The notes under the pieces are model-generated. The model saw only the letters and a program-made list of their open reading frames with translations. It was not told the origin of the DNA and searched no databases. A stretch of DNA of 64,000 nucleotides from Coenobita brevimanus (Eukaryota; Arthropoda; Malacostraca; Decapoda; Coenobitidae): positions 39,929,907 through 39,993,906 of the forward strand of contig CM064653.1 in the NCBI GenBank assembly GCA_032717465.1. Reading direction: 5' to 3'. Numbering within the stretch: the stretch's first letter is position 1; each line of letters starts with the position of its first letter. The translations under genes and the position numbers were made by a program. Shown piece after piece: positions 21,011-32,976 of the stretch.

Positions 21011-22210
21011 CAGTAATCCCTATACTTTCCGGACATCCCCACTTACTGGATATTGTGGGTCTGGACCTTTGGAACCCAAAAATGGCCAAAAAAAAGAAAA
21101 AAATCCCCCCAAAATCCGAATTTTTTCTCACCTGTAATTTGAAATTGCCGCACGGTGCCGAACAGCTGTTACACCACGGACCCTTCCCTCTTCCTTCCTC
21201 CCTCCTCCCCCCTCCCCTGTCAGGGTTGCCATTTGGTGTTTTTCATTACCAAATGTGGGCCAATTTGGTCATGAAATATTCGTTTGGTAATGAATCAGAG
21301 TAATGCATTACCAAACGGATTTTTCACAGGTATGAGGATACACAGGATGGAGGTGGTGGATTGTTTGCTCTCTCCCTGCTAACATACATAGTGTGAAAAT
21401 AATCAGACATGCAGTTAATTATAAGAGTGATTACATGTATTTCCACTTGTATATATAATTAATGAAGAGTAAATTTTAGCTTTACGAATTTGGTAATGAA
21501 GAGTTAAATTTGGTAATGAAAACTGAGGAGTTTGGTAATGTGGCCGTTGCGATCTGGCAACTCTGTTTCCCCCTCACCAACACCCAAACAGTTATTGCCT
21601 AATTTCAATCGCGAGTGGTATCTTATCGTAATGTAAGCCACACGTGCTCATTTTTTTGTGAATAAACAGTGAATAAACTGCAATACCTCGCCATTAGACC
21701 ACACGGGAATTTACAGTGTTGTGCAGTGTTAAGAAATTAGAATTTAGAGTGCAAAGGATTAACTGTGGAGTGCAAACCTGGCAGTTGAAACTGGCCTGAT
21801 GCAATTAACAATGTGCAGTGTTAAACAGTTATAACTCACAATGCGAAGAATCACTGAAGTGCAGCACAACACTGGATTACTGTACGTGCTTCAAGAGCAT
21901 TTTCATCACTGCCAAAACCTTACAAAAGGTGGCCACAAACGTGCTGTAAGTACCCTGGCTGAGGGACAGTCACTTCTAATTCCTCATTCATTGGTTCCTT
22001 TTCATTTATATAATGCTTTATGTCCATTATTGGTGTGAATAGGGTCTTAAATAGGTTTAAATAAGTGTTATGCATGTCCAGTAGGGAGCTATTTAGGTGG
22101 CTTTCAAAGTTAGGCTGGGTTAGGGTCCATAAGTACCAGTCCAGGAGGCAGGGGTCCACTTTCCGGACATGCCTTTGGCTTTATTGCATCGGATAGTGGA
22201 GGGATTACTG
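21011..22210. mobile_element. Tigger/pogo-like element, 1.2 kb, in receptor intron 4
   Basis: TA lies at 21,009-21,010 and 22,211-22,212. The ends are CAGTAATCCCT on both strands, followed on the left by ACTTTCCGGACATCC; a similar ACTTTCCGGACAT occurs 50 bases inside the right end in the same orientation. The centre contains several direct and inverted ATTACCAAA motifs (21,230-21,540). No transposase remains. The right end is 265 bases before the last receptor exon. Confidence 0.7.
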
Positions 22211-22475
22211 TATTTAAAGTTGCAGTGATAAATTACGAAGACGAGATTTTTTAGTTCGGGATAAAAGTAAATGAACTACCAATTTAAAGACATCAGAGCA
22301 ACTGTATAAATTACTAAGAGCTTAAAAGGGAACAAAATGATGTTAATTCATCAGCAGTTGAATAATAAAACAGCTTAAGTGACACCTGTGAAAGGAGATT
22401 ACTTTTATATTGTATCTTGAATTCCACAATGATAAGCTTTCTCTCTTGCAATTACTCTTCCATGTCTTTGTGCAG

Positions 22476-22601
22476 GACCTGCGTGTTATGAGCAAGTTGA
22501 TGAAGGAGTGCTGGTACCAGAATGCCGCCGCCCGCCTCACTGCCCTGCGCATCAAAAAGACTCTCGCCAACCTGGGTGCTCTTGATGAGTTGAAGTGCTG
22601 A
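22476..22601 (+). CDS. babo: ALK4/5/7 receptor: last coding exon
   Basis: Acceptor GTCTTTGTGCAG, phase 0. It encodes [33 protein letters not shown] and GALDELKC, then TGA at 22,599-22,601. '[17 protein letters not shown]' is the C-terminal kinase signature of type I receptors (alpha-I helix). The protein ends a few residues later, as in ALK4/5 (usually ...IKM). The total coding length in the window (710 bases, ~235 residues) equals the distance from the L45 loop to the C-terminus in the family, so no exon is missing between 10,052 and 22,601. Confidence 0.94.
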   Translation, partial: DLRVMSKLMKECWYQNAAARLTALRIKKTLANLGALDELKC

Positions 22602-23032
22602 GCAGGCCAGTGTATTTCTTTGACCTTATGACCAGTATTGACATCTATTCACATCACTCAACAGGGCCATTATAACAAGCAAGTTTGTTGCCCTATTCTC
22701 TCATTTATTTTCATTTACTCTCATTGGTTTTAAATCATTATAAAAACCTGTACATATATATACAGATATAATATGCTCAATGCACAGCTACTCTGTAAAA
22801 TTTGAATATGGTACAGCTTGCAGTGGGTGGGACCTGAAGGATATGAAACACGACTGATCTTTGTAGCACCAGATGTGGAGTGGGGCCTATTTTGTCGTAA
22901 GCATAGGAGGTTCTCTAGCACTTCTTCCTTACCAATTAATGTCTGTGTATGTCACATTAATATCATCATCTGTAGTATTTATGCAATCTTTGTCTGTTGA
23001 AAAAGAGAGAGAGAGAGAGAGAATACATAGAT
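22602..23032 (+). other. Start of receptor 3' untranslated region
   Basis: AT-rich sequence after the stop codon with ATTTATTTTCATTTA-type stretches. I find no AATAAA in the first 430 bases, so the poly(A) site is not placed. A (GA)n run at 23,003-23,022 precedes a TTAA element. Confidence 0.55.
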
Positions 23033-23036
23033 TTAA

Positions 23037-23698
23037 CCCTCACCCACCGAGCATCAGTCAGGACCAATGCAAAATAAGTTGAAGGACACCGCCAGGTATC
23101 AGTTGGAACTGCGGTTGTTTTCGTGGCACAGTTTGAAGTGGCCGCCACTTGATCTCGTCACCAAAGGGTCAGGATAGACTCCCGTCACCTGAGGCAATCA
23201 TACCTCAGCCGTCTCTGTGACTTTGCTAGGTGTAGAGCGATGTTTTGTTACACCTCTCGTCCGATTCCGTTCCTGCCTTATGTGGACCCCTTGCCACATC
23301 CACCCCTGCCAAGCCTCTTTCCGAGGATACTAGGAAAGGGCTCAGTGATAGTGCCATAGGGCGTGCCTTGGACACAACTGTGTCTAGTTTATGTAATAGT
23401 GGAGAAGTTATCATGTTGAGAGCAAATCCAAAGTCCAAGCTGTGCACACATGCATGAATACATCCTGCCACAAACACCAAAAGTTAATCATCCCTTCCAC
23501 ATCGTTACTCATTGACGTGACCACCTACAGACCTTGGGATGCCTTTTTTCACAAGGAGAGTTCGTGAGTAATATGGTCTTTAATTTGTTTCCCTGACTGC
23601 TGAACTTTCCGAGAGATTTGGGTTTGAAATAAGGCTAATTTGGGAAATATTGCCGTACTGAGAGAGCAGCTGTCCTAAAGAATGCCGGTGCGTAGGGG
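23037..23698. mobile_element. piggyBac-like TTAA element, 662 bp
   Basis: TTAA lies at 23,033-23,036 and 23,699-23,702. The left end CCCTCACCCACCGAGCAT and the right end reversed CCCCTACGCACCGGCAT are imperfect inverted repeats. The + strand frame 23,245-23,457 contains LATSTPAKPLSEDTRKGLSD, resembling the frame in copy B (18,720-20,332). It is a deletion derivative of a piggyBac-like transposon. Confidence 0.7.
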
Positions 23699-23702
23699 TT
23701 AA

Positions 23703-23978
23703 TGTGCAAAATATAACTCCAAGGAATGGGTGTTGGAAAGACTCCTGTGCTGACAAGACTATAACCCTAGGACAAGCACCTCCAAGACCAGAGTACTGCA
23801 TTGTAGTGGGTTCAGGTAGTAAAAAAAAAGTGTCACCTCACAAGTATATATTGTTGTGTCCATGGAGATTATTAAACTAATAGGCATTTTTTACTGTGTT
23901 TGTGTTTGTATATATGTGTGAATGGATGACTTTATTTGAGGCTTTTTGTGTGTGTGTGCATGTGTGTGTGTATGTGTG

Positions 23979-24010
<32 letters not shown>

Positions 24011-24344
24011 TACACATGTGTGTGCATGTGTGCCTTTATGCATAGGACTCTCATGAGAATCTATTAAATAACTTGACATGTTCTGATTTATCTCAGACTT
24101 TTATATCTTACCATTTTAAGCTGTCCTTTGGGTGAAAAGGTAGAACTGCTGGGCAACATAATCAGTGGAACAAGTACTTATTCTGTTCATCAAAATCTTT
24201 CATCCATACTTAATTAATTACAGTACTGTATTACAGTAGTTTTTAAATTCAGCATTTTTGCAGTATGTATTGATAGCATATATCAGTATTTTAGGCTTGG
24301 TTATACTTATATTAGTTTCCTGGTAATGCATCATCTTGCAGGAA

Positions 24345-24404
<60 letters not shown>

Positions 24405-24661
24405 CAGTATATAAAATGGACTAATAGATTTTCACCAAAACTCATACAACCACAGTTTGAAAAGACACACACCCACACAAATGATATTTTTATAGATTGT
24501 CAATTATTTGCTTGTTATTTTGATATGTGTACTGTTTTTTCAGAGATTGTACAGATCATTGTGCTTTCTGATGTAGCTAGTAGATTTTCATTTAGCATAC
24601 AATCTAGGCATTTAGAACCAATGTACAGAATCTAATTTCAGTAAATTTTTTTTGTGAAGTA
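23703..24661. repeat. Unassigned sequence with TG/TA/CA and long (TA)n microsatellites
   Basis: A TG-TA-CA compound repeat lies at about 23,948-24,032 and a (TA)n run at about 24,349-24,398. I recognise no gene or splice-bounded exon. Confidence 0.7.
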
Positions 24662-25199
24662 CAGTGACTCCTTTACTTACAAGGGTAAATTGTTAACCTG
24701 GCCTTCCATGTAAGCAGAGACCATGTAACCAGAACCAATCATCCCAGTGTAATAAAATTAATGTATTAACCAGGTGTTTGGCCAGACCAAACCTGCTAAC
24801 TACAAACCCTGTATGAACCCCAGGTAGACTGCAAATATGCTTTGTAAGAGCATAGCATACTGTATAGAGGTAAAGCAGATATAAGACATTAACATGAAAA
24901 AGACTTAAAGCAATATAAAAAAAAAAGTGGGAAAACTCTTGCCATGATAGACTTCAACCTGCTGAGTAAAAACCCTCAGTGACCTCAGCTCTGTAGGAGT
25001 GCTAGGTCCTAGCCTCACACTGCTTAGATTCTTGACAAAGGCCAAGATGCCTGCCTGAATGCCACTGTACTTTATTTTTTTCTACATCTTGCTGATTTCT
25101 GGTACAGTTTGTGGGTGCCTGTCCAATTTTGGCATAGCTTATAGGCGCTGTGTAAGTGGAATCTGTGAAAGTGGGGTCCTCGTAAGAGCAGGGTCACTG
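24662..25199. mobile_element. TA-flanked DNA element, 538 bp
   Basis: The left end CAGTGACTCCTTTACTTACA and the right end reversed CAGTGACCCTGCTCTTACGA form inverted repeats, with TA on both sides. Internal phrases such as GTAAGCAGAGACC and GTAAGTGGAATCTG are subterminal relatives. It looks like a pogo/Tigger-like non-autonomous family, different in end sequence from rep-A to rep-D. Confidence 0.65.
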
Positions 25200-25201
25200 T
25201 A

Positions 25202-26690
25202 TTTGCATTATAAAATGTAGTAACCATGTTTTTGTATTTTTTTATTCACTATATATTTATCTTATTTGTTTATTTATTTTATTTTTTACTGAGAAGAGTG
25301 TGCTTTGTAGATGGATTAATGTGTGCCAAAGTCATCAAGGGAAGATTTATGAATTCCAAAATTTGTAGATCTTCAAAAAAAATGAACTTTTGTACTGCAC
25401 TTCAGTTTCACCATGAAGCTGTTTCACACACACTTGCAAGGTACCTTTTAGTAAAGCTCAGTACACTGTAGTGTACTAATTGTTTGATTTTAGCTGCTCC
25501 ACTGTGTAAACATAATGGAAATTTTTTCAGGTTACCACCTGATGATTTTGTGTATGTTAGGAAAGTCTTATGATGGTGGACAAGGTTAAAGAACACGATG
25601 TCTACCCTCTCCCAGTTCAAAACATCTTTCTTAAGCTGAGTAAAAATGTGTGGAGACGGAAATTAAACTTGAAAGTAAATCACCAAAGTCAAGGGGTTAA
25701 ATAAGGGAACTCTTGGTACTGGTATGCCATGAATCAGACTTTTCACATATTTTTGTGGAGTAATTAGTTTGTTTTCCTACATACCACCAGGCATTCCCCC
25801 CCCCCCCAGATGTGGAGGAAATACTTGATGTATTCTCAGATTATAGAAGTAATGCATAGCACAATGTGAACTGGTTGATTTTTTAATGAGGTGAATATAT
25901 AGAAGACTGGAAGTGTTGCAAAAGCAATCTTGTTACTATAATTGGCTAACAGAAATTTTTAAGTATGACCATTTATAATATTACTTGAGTTGAAGTTAGT
26001 AAATCATTATTATAAAGATAAAAGTGTAAAGATGTTTCATAAAATTTGCATGGAATTATATATCAAAGAAGTTGGTTTAGATACATTGAATGGATACTTA
26101 ATTGAAACTACTATCGTAGTAAATGTGTCCATGTAATTGCTCTGGATTGTCGGATTTTTTTTATGAACAGAAATGTAACCAGACAAATACTTTGTGCACT
26201 TTATTAGCAGAGATACGTTGGAGGGTCATTCCTTGTGAAATTAATGGTAATTAGTGGTATATAGCACACATTTTGTTGAGTACTACTGATGTAGAGGAGT
26301 CGCTGAGCTCACTGGCTATATCAAAATGATTCTTGGATGACTGTAACAAAAAATAATTTCTTTCATCCTTAAGTAGTCTGGGACAATGATATGCAAACTA
26401 CTCCACCACTTTTGCATCTGTTGGCTGTTCTTTTTGAGCTGAGAAAAATTTGCTATCTTTCTCTGGCCATAGATGACTGATTTGTGTGAAAAATGAAAGT
26501 AATGAACAAATGTCAGTTTGATGCATTGGAAGATTTTGTCCCAGACTATACCATCTTGCATTTACTCCCACATCATGAAATACTCACTTCCTGTTCGAAA
26601 CTCTGTACCTCTGACTGAATTTACATTTTGTCTTGGAGCGTATTTATCACACTGTAATTCATCTTAAGGAAGGTCAGTATTTTTTCCTAC
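25202..26690. other. Unassigned AT-rich sequence
   Basis: No gene, splice-bounded exon or complete repeat seen. AAGGGGTTAA at about 25,691 resembles one arm of the small TTAA palindromes described elsewhere, without a visible partner. Confidence 0.5.
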
Positions 26691-26704
26691 CCTACATTAT
26701 GCTT

Positions 26705-28115
26705 TCTATAGCAAGATGAGGAAAGTGGTGGCTGAACAGCGAGCCATTGACAGAGGCGTTAATGAACAGTACAGAGCCTTCAAGAACAACCTCTTGAGAG
26801 TTATTGATGAAGTATGCAGTTGGACAAAGGGCCCACTAAGACATAAAGTAACTTGGTGGTGGGATGTGGGATGAGAGTGTAGAAGCTGCAGTTAAGGAGA
26901 AAAGAAGGCCCTTCTGGGAATGGAAGAAGAGTGGCAACAAAGAGGAATACTTGGCTGCCAAGCATAGGGCTAGAAGAGAGGTATCCAGGGCGAAGCCTAA
27001 GTCAGAGAGACTTTTACTTGATAACTTAAATTGTGTGGAAAGGAAGAACATGATATTTAGGGTGGCAACTCAGGTGAAGAGGGATAATCGGGATATTCTA
27101 GGTGAGCAGCGTGTGAAGAATGATGAACGAAGGGTAGTTGCGAACAGTGGGTATATTACAGACGCATGGAGAGAGCATTATAGCCGGTTGTTGAATGAGG
27201 AGTTTGACTGGGACAGGGAGCGTTTGGAGCCAGCAGATCCAGTGTTTGGCCCTTGGCCTTTGATTGATGCTACTACTGTGAGCGAGGCAATAGGCATGAT
27301 GCAGGTGGGGAAGGCAGCAGGTGTGTCTGGGTTGACTGTTGAAATGTTGAAGGCCTCAAGAGATATAGGAGTGACGTTAGTCACTGACCTGATAAATATG
27401 ATTATATATGAGTGTGTTGTCCCAGATGATTGGCTGAAGAGTTTAAATGTAAATATGTACAAGGGGAAGGATGATGCCTTGGAAAGAGGAAATTATAGAG
27501 GTATACAGCTTTTAGATCAGATAATGAAGGTAATGGAGAGAGTTCTAGAAGGTATGATTAGAGAAAGAGTGAATATTGATGAGATGCAGTTTGGGTTTAT
27601 GCCAAGCAGGGGAACCACTGATGCCATATGCATTGTTCGAAAGCTTCAGGGAAGATATATATAGGAAGGAATAGGGAACTGTACTTTGTTTTTGTTGATT
27701 TACAGAAGGCCTTTGACAGAGTCCCTAGAGAGGTGGTGAAGTGAGCAATGAGAAAGCTTGGGATGAAGGGGTGGATGGTTAGGGTGGTTATGGCCATGTG
27801 TGTGGGTGCTCCCACGCAGGTAAGAGTGAATGGAGATTTGAGTGATGAGTTTTCCGTGAATGTTGGTGTGCATCAGGGGTCAGTTTTGAGTCCTTTGTTG
27901 TTTAAAATGGTACCTGAAACCCTCTAACGTGACTTCAGAAATGGACTCCCTTGGGAGATATTGTATACTGATGATTTGGTGTTGATTACAGAGAATGAAA
28001 TGGAGGTGGAGGAAAAATTTAGGAAGTGGAGAGATGGTATGGGGCACAAAGGCTTAAGAGCAGAATCCATGAAAAACAAAAGTGATGATATCTAGGGTTG
28101 GTGGCAGTACTGTCA
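26705..28115 (+). pseudogene. Non-LTR reverse transcriptase pseudogene (different clade from the RTE copies)
   Basis: Open from 26,864 to 27,664 (266 codons), and readable upstream to about 26,705. Motifs in order: GKAAGVSGLTVEML (27,308-27,350), GNYRGIQLLDQIMKVMERVL (27,487-27,550), MQFGFMPSRGTTDAI (27,580-27,625). After a frameshift near 27,662 come YFVFVDLQKAFDRVPREV (palm Asp), VHQGSVLSPLLF (27,867-27,905) and ILYTDDLVLI (about 27,960-27,985), where the usual YADD is YTDD. Stops in the last part and loss of the 3' end show it is dead. The minus-strand fragment at 6890-7395 looks like the missing C-terminal region of a related element. Confidence 0.75.
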
Positions 28116-28690
28116 AAGAAGAGGGAGAGTGGCCATGTGCAACTTGCCACAAGGGCACACAGTCAAGCAATCAGTCCAACAAAAATGACAACCCACTTTA
28201 ATCACTTCCTATGTCGGTCCAAGTCGTCTCTGAAACCAAAACAAACACTGTCACACCAATACAGGCAGTGTTACATACAGTAAATCATTGCAACAACACA
28301 ATAATCACACTTGCATAATGTCGGCCTGGTGCCACACGATGTATACTGTAGTATGATGCATGGCTGAGAGGTGATAGTAGGAGGGTGGCACATTGTGAAC
28401 GAGTGGAAAATGCAGGGCTTTGAAGGGGTGGTGGGACTGCGCAGCTGAACCAAAACAATTCTCTGCAGGCCAGGGCCGCCATCTTGTCTGAGACTAGCGA
28501 CGGTCACCTTGTGTGTGCCCTGGTGCTTCGTACAAAATTTTCCGACGGCAATATTGTTATAGTGGGAAATTCACTGTAAATTGGATTTTGGGATGTAACT
28601 TTTTTGTTATCGTTGTAGCGAATGATCGTATACCGATTCAACGTATAACGAGTAGTGACTGTACTGTATGTACCCGACTTCGACGATGAT
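28116..28690. repeat. Unassigned sequence, possible Tigger-like right end
   Basis: The right side, reversed, begins CAGTCACTACTCGTTATACG followed by AATCGGTATACGATC, which has the look of a pogo/Tigger terminal repeat. No matching left end was found, and no gene is visible. Confidence 0.4.
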
Positions 28691-28699
28691 AGTGCATAA

Positions 28700-28853
28700 G
28701 TGGAAGGGGTAGGATTGAGGGTTCCAAGGCAAGAGGCGCATTTCAAACCATGCTACGTCCGCATCATAGGTATAGTTTATGCGTGTGGTCTGTCACCTTG
28801 TTGTGTCGTAGAAAACCGTGCCATAGAAGCACGCTCCATAGGTGACTTGACAG
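28700..28853 (-). mobile_element. rep-B fragment (5' end only), inverted
   Basis: The reverse complement starts near CTGTCAAGTCACCTATGGA and continues with CTTCTATGGCACGGTTTTCT and GGTTTGAAATGCGC, matching the left end of the rep-B copy at 37,701. Confidence 0.6.
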
Positions 28854-28855
<2 letters not shown>

Positions 28856-28887
<32 letters not shown>

Positions 28888-28904
28888 TAGATAGATAGAT
28901 ACTG

Positions 28905-28955
<51 letters not shown>
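28856..28955. repeat. (TA)n-(GATA)n-(TA)n-(CA)n compound microsatellite
   Basis: Four consecutive simple repeats directly next to the rep-B fragment end. Confidence 0.9.
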
Positions 28956-28956
<1 letters not shown>

Positions 28957-28960
<4 letters not shown>

Positions 28961-29205
28961 GTGGTAATGTTCTCGCTTGCCAACTGGTGGACGGGAGTTC
29001 GCGCCTCGTTCAGGTTGCGAAAGGTTTCACTGATGAAGTGGGTGGTTACTGTCCCCCCTTGAGCAAGGGGACGGGTGTGTGCTTGTGTGAAGGTCACAGC
29101 CTTGCCCTTAGATCGGACTATATGAGCTCTCAGCTCCCTTCCGGGAGGGTAAAAGCTGACAATCATGACCATCAAGTGATCCTGACCGATCCGGTGACCC
29201 GGTGA

Positions 29206-29209
<4 letters not shown>
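28957..29209 (+). mobile_element. tRNA-like SINE fragment between two CA arrays
   Basis: GCAGTGGTAATGTTCTCGC resembles a tRNA D-arm/A-box region, and GGGAGTTCGCGCC resembles a T-arm/B box. The spacing (about 40 bases) fits. The flanking sequence does not fold as a tRNA acceptor stem, so this is a SINE head rather than a tRNA gene. Confidence 0.4.

Positions 29210-29210
<1 letters not shown>

Positions 29211-29295
<85 letters not shown>
29211..29295. repeat. (AC)~42 microsatellite
   Basis: Uninterrupted AC run. Confidence 0.95.
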
Positions 29296-29298
<3 letters not shown>

Positions 29299-29313
29299 GC
29301 AGATCCCAAGATA

Positions 29314-29839
29314 CAGGTACAATACCCCAGCACAGCGATGGGGTTAGAAACTCCACCCTGCCCCTCTGAACGATGGTCAAACCTCAGGATAATGATGGGT
29401 TTTGTTTTGTTTTTTTAACAGATTTTGATGATATTTTAAACTTAAATTTTCTGTTTAGGTTGATTGAAGAACTGTTTTTAGACTTAGAATAATGTGTTTT
29501 AGTCATAAGTGGGGTGAACATTGTCATTTTGGGATATTGTTTACTAAGTTTGATTTTTTCATACTGTTTTTGATGATTTTCAGATTTTATTTTTCGGTTT
29601 AGGTGAGTTATAAACTGCTTTTAGAGTAAGTTTAGCTTGTTTTAAAGCTGTTTGGGGGTTTAGTTTAGTTAGAAACTTGTTTTTGGACTCATTTGGGTGG
29701 ATTTAGGACTTGGTTGGGAGAGAAGCCAAAGGCTGAAAAGCGCATCCCTATACATGTTAAATCTACCCCGAGATATGATACCCTGCCTAGCGATGGGTTT
29801 TTACTTAACCAATTGCATCGCTAAACTGGGATATGCCTG
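29314..29839. mobile_element. rep-A copy 2 (uninterrupted)
   Basis: Starts CAGGTACAATACCCCAG and ends GATATGCCTG before TA. It matches copies 1 and 3 across the interior (TTTTGATGATATTTTA, GAACATTGTCATTTTGGGAT, TTTTTGGACTCATTTGGGTG). At 526 bp it shows the family's length without later insertions. Confidence 0.7.
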
Positions 29840-29841
29840 TA

Positions 29842-30593
29842 TATATGCAATTTTGGATGGCATCTTTTCCTGTAGTGACTCTTGATTTGGATGTTGCAAC
29901 AGAGAAATTTTGAAATAATATCCTCTTACTTATGAATAGTCTCACTGAACTCATGATGAGGCAATTAAGGATTGGGTGATAGATAAAGTACGGGAAGCAC
30001 TGCGTAAAACTGCAGTACTCATACAGGAATTTATGTCTGAACAGCTGAATGACATGCTAGACTAACATTTTACAGTATTGATGTCAGTACATATTTTATT
30101 AAGTGGTACTACTGTATATGTGTATGCTCCTAAGCATTTCAGGTGTTTTGTTTATAGATATTTCTCATCATCCTCTTAATTATGAGTGACAGCATTATGA
30201 AACGTATCACATGGCTGCTTGCAACATGAGTGGTGAGATTGCACCTTACATTACAGGTGCTCTGAATTTGAACAGGGGTAGGAATGTGATAATTTAGTAA
30301 AGACTGAGGGCAGTTACTGAGGAGGTTATATAGAAACATCCATAAAAGGACATGGCTATGTGAAATGAAAATGCATAGCTGTAGCTAAGAGGAATGTAGT
30401 GAGGCATTTAGGATCTGTTAAGCATATACTGTAAAAGGAGAAACAATGGAAAAATGAAGCAGAGGAGTAGTAGCCCACATGAGGTATGGCTGCATGGAGT
30501 GGGAGGAGGCTGGAGGGAGTGATGATTAAGATTTGTTGCACGGAGTGGGACGAGGGAGTGATGATTAAAATGATGTAGAATTGATGGTAATGC
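29842..30593. other. Unassigned sequence
   Basis: Nothing recognised. There is a local near-duplicate (GGAGTGGGAGGAGGCTGGAG / GGAGTGGGACGAGG, about 30,498-30,557), each followed by GTGATGATTAA. Confidence 0.5.
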
Positions 30594-30597
30594 TTAA

Positions 30598-31149
30598 CCC
30601 GTACCACGGTGGGGAGGTGGGGAACTACACCAGCCAAATTTGGATTTTTTTTTTTTTTTCTGGCTAAATAGGCTTAATACATTAACATAAGATCCCTGGC
30701 ACTGATCACTAAAGCCACAAAGTTGGTTGAATCGAGTAGGGTTGGTGCCACTCTACCTTTGAAATCTTCAAGGTTACTGAGAGAGCAGAGCAGCTGTGAG
30801 CTTGTGAACCGATTTTAGATTTTTTTTTTTTCCCCCTGGCTAAATGGGCTTAATATATCACTATAAGATCCCCGGCACACATAAAAGTAATCACCAAAGC
30901 CAGAAAGTTGGTTGAATTGTGTCAGGTTGGTGCCACATGACCTCTGAAATCTTCAAGGTCACTCGACTCTTGCACTCTTAAATCAGTGTTGTAAGCATAG
31001 CGGAGACATGTCTGAAGTTAGCAAGATACGTTATTACCTTCAGTTTTACTTCAGTCGCTTGCAACAACTTCTCAGTTGTGCAGGATGTAGATCCACGTCA
31101 CTAGTGTTTAAGCGGGGGACGTAGATCTATGTTGCTAGTGTGGTACGGG
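30598..31149. mobile_element. piggyBac-like TTAA element, 552 bp
   Basis: TTAA lies at 30,594-30,597 and 31,150-31,153, with CCCGTACCAC as perfect 10 bp inverted ends inside them. The interior has two diverged copies of a ~150 bp unit (about 30,660-30,780 and 30,838-30,965; both contain GGCTTAATA, AAGATCCC, AAAGTTGGTTGAAT and GAAATCTTCAAGGT). It is non-coding. Confidence 0.7.
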
Positions 31150-31153
31150 TTAA

Positions 31154-31715
31154 AACACACAAAACTTAATATCCGTAATAGTACGGACTACCAATCACAG
31201 TGTATTGTCTGAGTAACTTGGTCATATATAGCGTGTAACCAGAACCAAGATTTTTAACCCCTTCAGTCCCTAAATGTGTTTATTCAGTTTAGGAGAGGTG
31301 TATTGAACTGGAGTCCAACCCCTCACTACCAGGGGACCCGCATAAGTTTAATAATAATTTTGAAGTAGAAAGATTAAAAAAAAAAAAAGGGGGGGGAGGG
31401 GGGGGACATGTATATTAGACTAAGCTGGTTAAAGAAAAGTTACTGAGTAGGAAAGCAAATTAGCAGCCCAATGGCAGTGGTGTATTTTGTATTTTCTGTT
31501 TGCTTTCCAAGAGCCTTCCTTGTCAGCCACCATTATCTCCACCTTTGTAGACTCGTCCAGTATTCTGTATGCAGGCAGTTCTTGTTGTAAGTTAGGAATG
31601 TGTTTGATGTTATTTCAAGGTTTATTTGTGCAGTTGGTATTGTAGAGTGGAGGAGACAAGCAAATCAGCATTACAGGTAACACTGAAGCTTTAATGAACT
31701 CGCCACCCTCCAGGA

Positions 31716-31764
<49 letters not shown>

Positions 31765-32974
31765 ACGTGATGAGGACTTAAGGTACAGTAAAACCTGAGT
31801 TTAACGTACCTCAGTAGACTGGATACTGGATTTAATGGACACTACAAAGTCACTGGACTTTTGTCTACTATAACAAATAATGCCCGTTAAATAGAACATA
31901 GTGGGTTGCAATATGAAATAAACAGCAAAAGGGTGATGATGTGGGCCAAGTTAATGTAAAATGGGTGTAGTTTTCATTTTTACTACTAGAATATGCAATT
32001 GCATTCATTTATTTTCAAACATGCATGAAATTCCACCTCAGTGGGGACCATTGATTATAACAGATTTTCAGCTTTTATCAGATTAGGCTTCATCAATTGC
32101 TGTATTTCATCAGTTGCTGTAAAACTGGAGATGTTTTCATAAAGACCAGTACAGTACCCATGGCCTTATAAATAGCAGTGTTTGTATAAGCAAAATGCAG
32201 AAGCTTTTTGATGAATTGTGTCATTTTCATGATGGTAAATATTGGGAGATAGTAAAGAATATGGTGAAGTTAGACCAAAGAATGTATTCTCATTGCTTTC
32301 TTGCACCTCTTCCTTAGTTATTTATTTAGTATATTACACTCCATCCCAGTATTCTGTGTGTTATTTATATGTTCTGTCAACATAGAATTGAAAAATAACA
32401 ATAGGACTACACCTTGTTCCAGTGTTCTTCATGTTATTTATATATTTCTTTTATTATTATAAAGTAAAAAAAATAGCATACAGTACAGGATTAACCTGAA
32501 ATGTGCAGAAATAACTGGTAAGGAAGAGGCACTAGAAAGCCTCCAGAACCAATTAGAATGCAGTCTCAAGCCCAATCCCTTATGTTCCTCCTCCAGTCAG
32601 ATTTGTTGTAAACATTTAGGTGCCTCTGTCTGTAATTCATTCATTCATTACAATCATGTTTATTTCTGACTTTTACGTGTTACCTCCAGACAACTTTATT
32701 TAGTGTAGGTGAGGTCTGTTTTGTGATGAGGTTAATGAAGTCAATATCTTACCCCTTCAGTTCAAAAAACCTCTCCAGCACTGAATGCTATTGTCTGAAG
32801 ATAGCAACTGTAAGTTGAAAATTTAGGACTGAAGGGGTTGATACTGTTTGGCAAGTGGAAAATGTTGCTGGTGATATTTACTGTGTCAGGGTACAGTTGG
32901 GGACAATAGTTTGCCTGATATTACCCAAGTTCCATTGCTGACTGATAAATAGATCAAAAGTGAAAGAAACTTGG
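31154..32974. repeat. Unassigned sequence with poly(A) and partial repeats
   Basis: A run of 38 A is at 31,725-31,762. At 31,790 CAGTAAAACCTGAGTTTAACG resembles the pogo-like end at 33,721-34,131 but lacks a partner. At 32,751-32,840 there is a small TTAA-like palindrome with ACCCCTTCAG / CTGAAGGGGT arms. No gene seen. Confidence 0.55.
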
Positions 32975-32976
32975 TA

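Noticed and set aside
28957..29030. A tRNA-Gly-like gene (TTGCCAA loop)
   Set aside because: The anticodon stem pairs poorly, there is no acceptor stem, and it lies between CA arrays like other SINE fragments.
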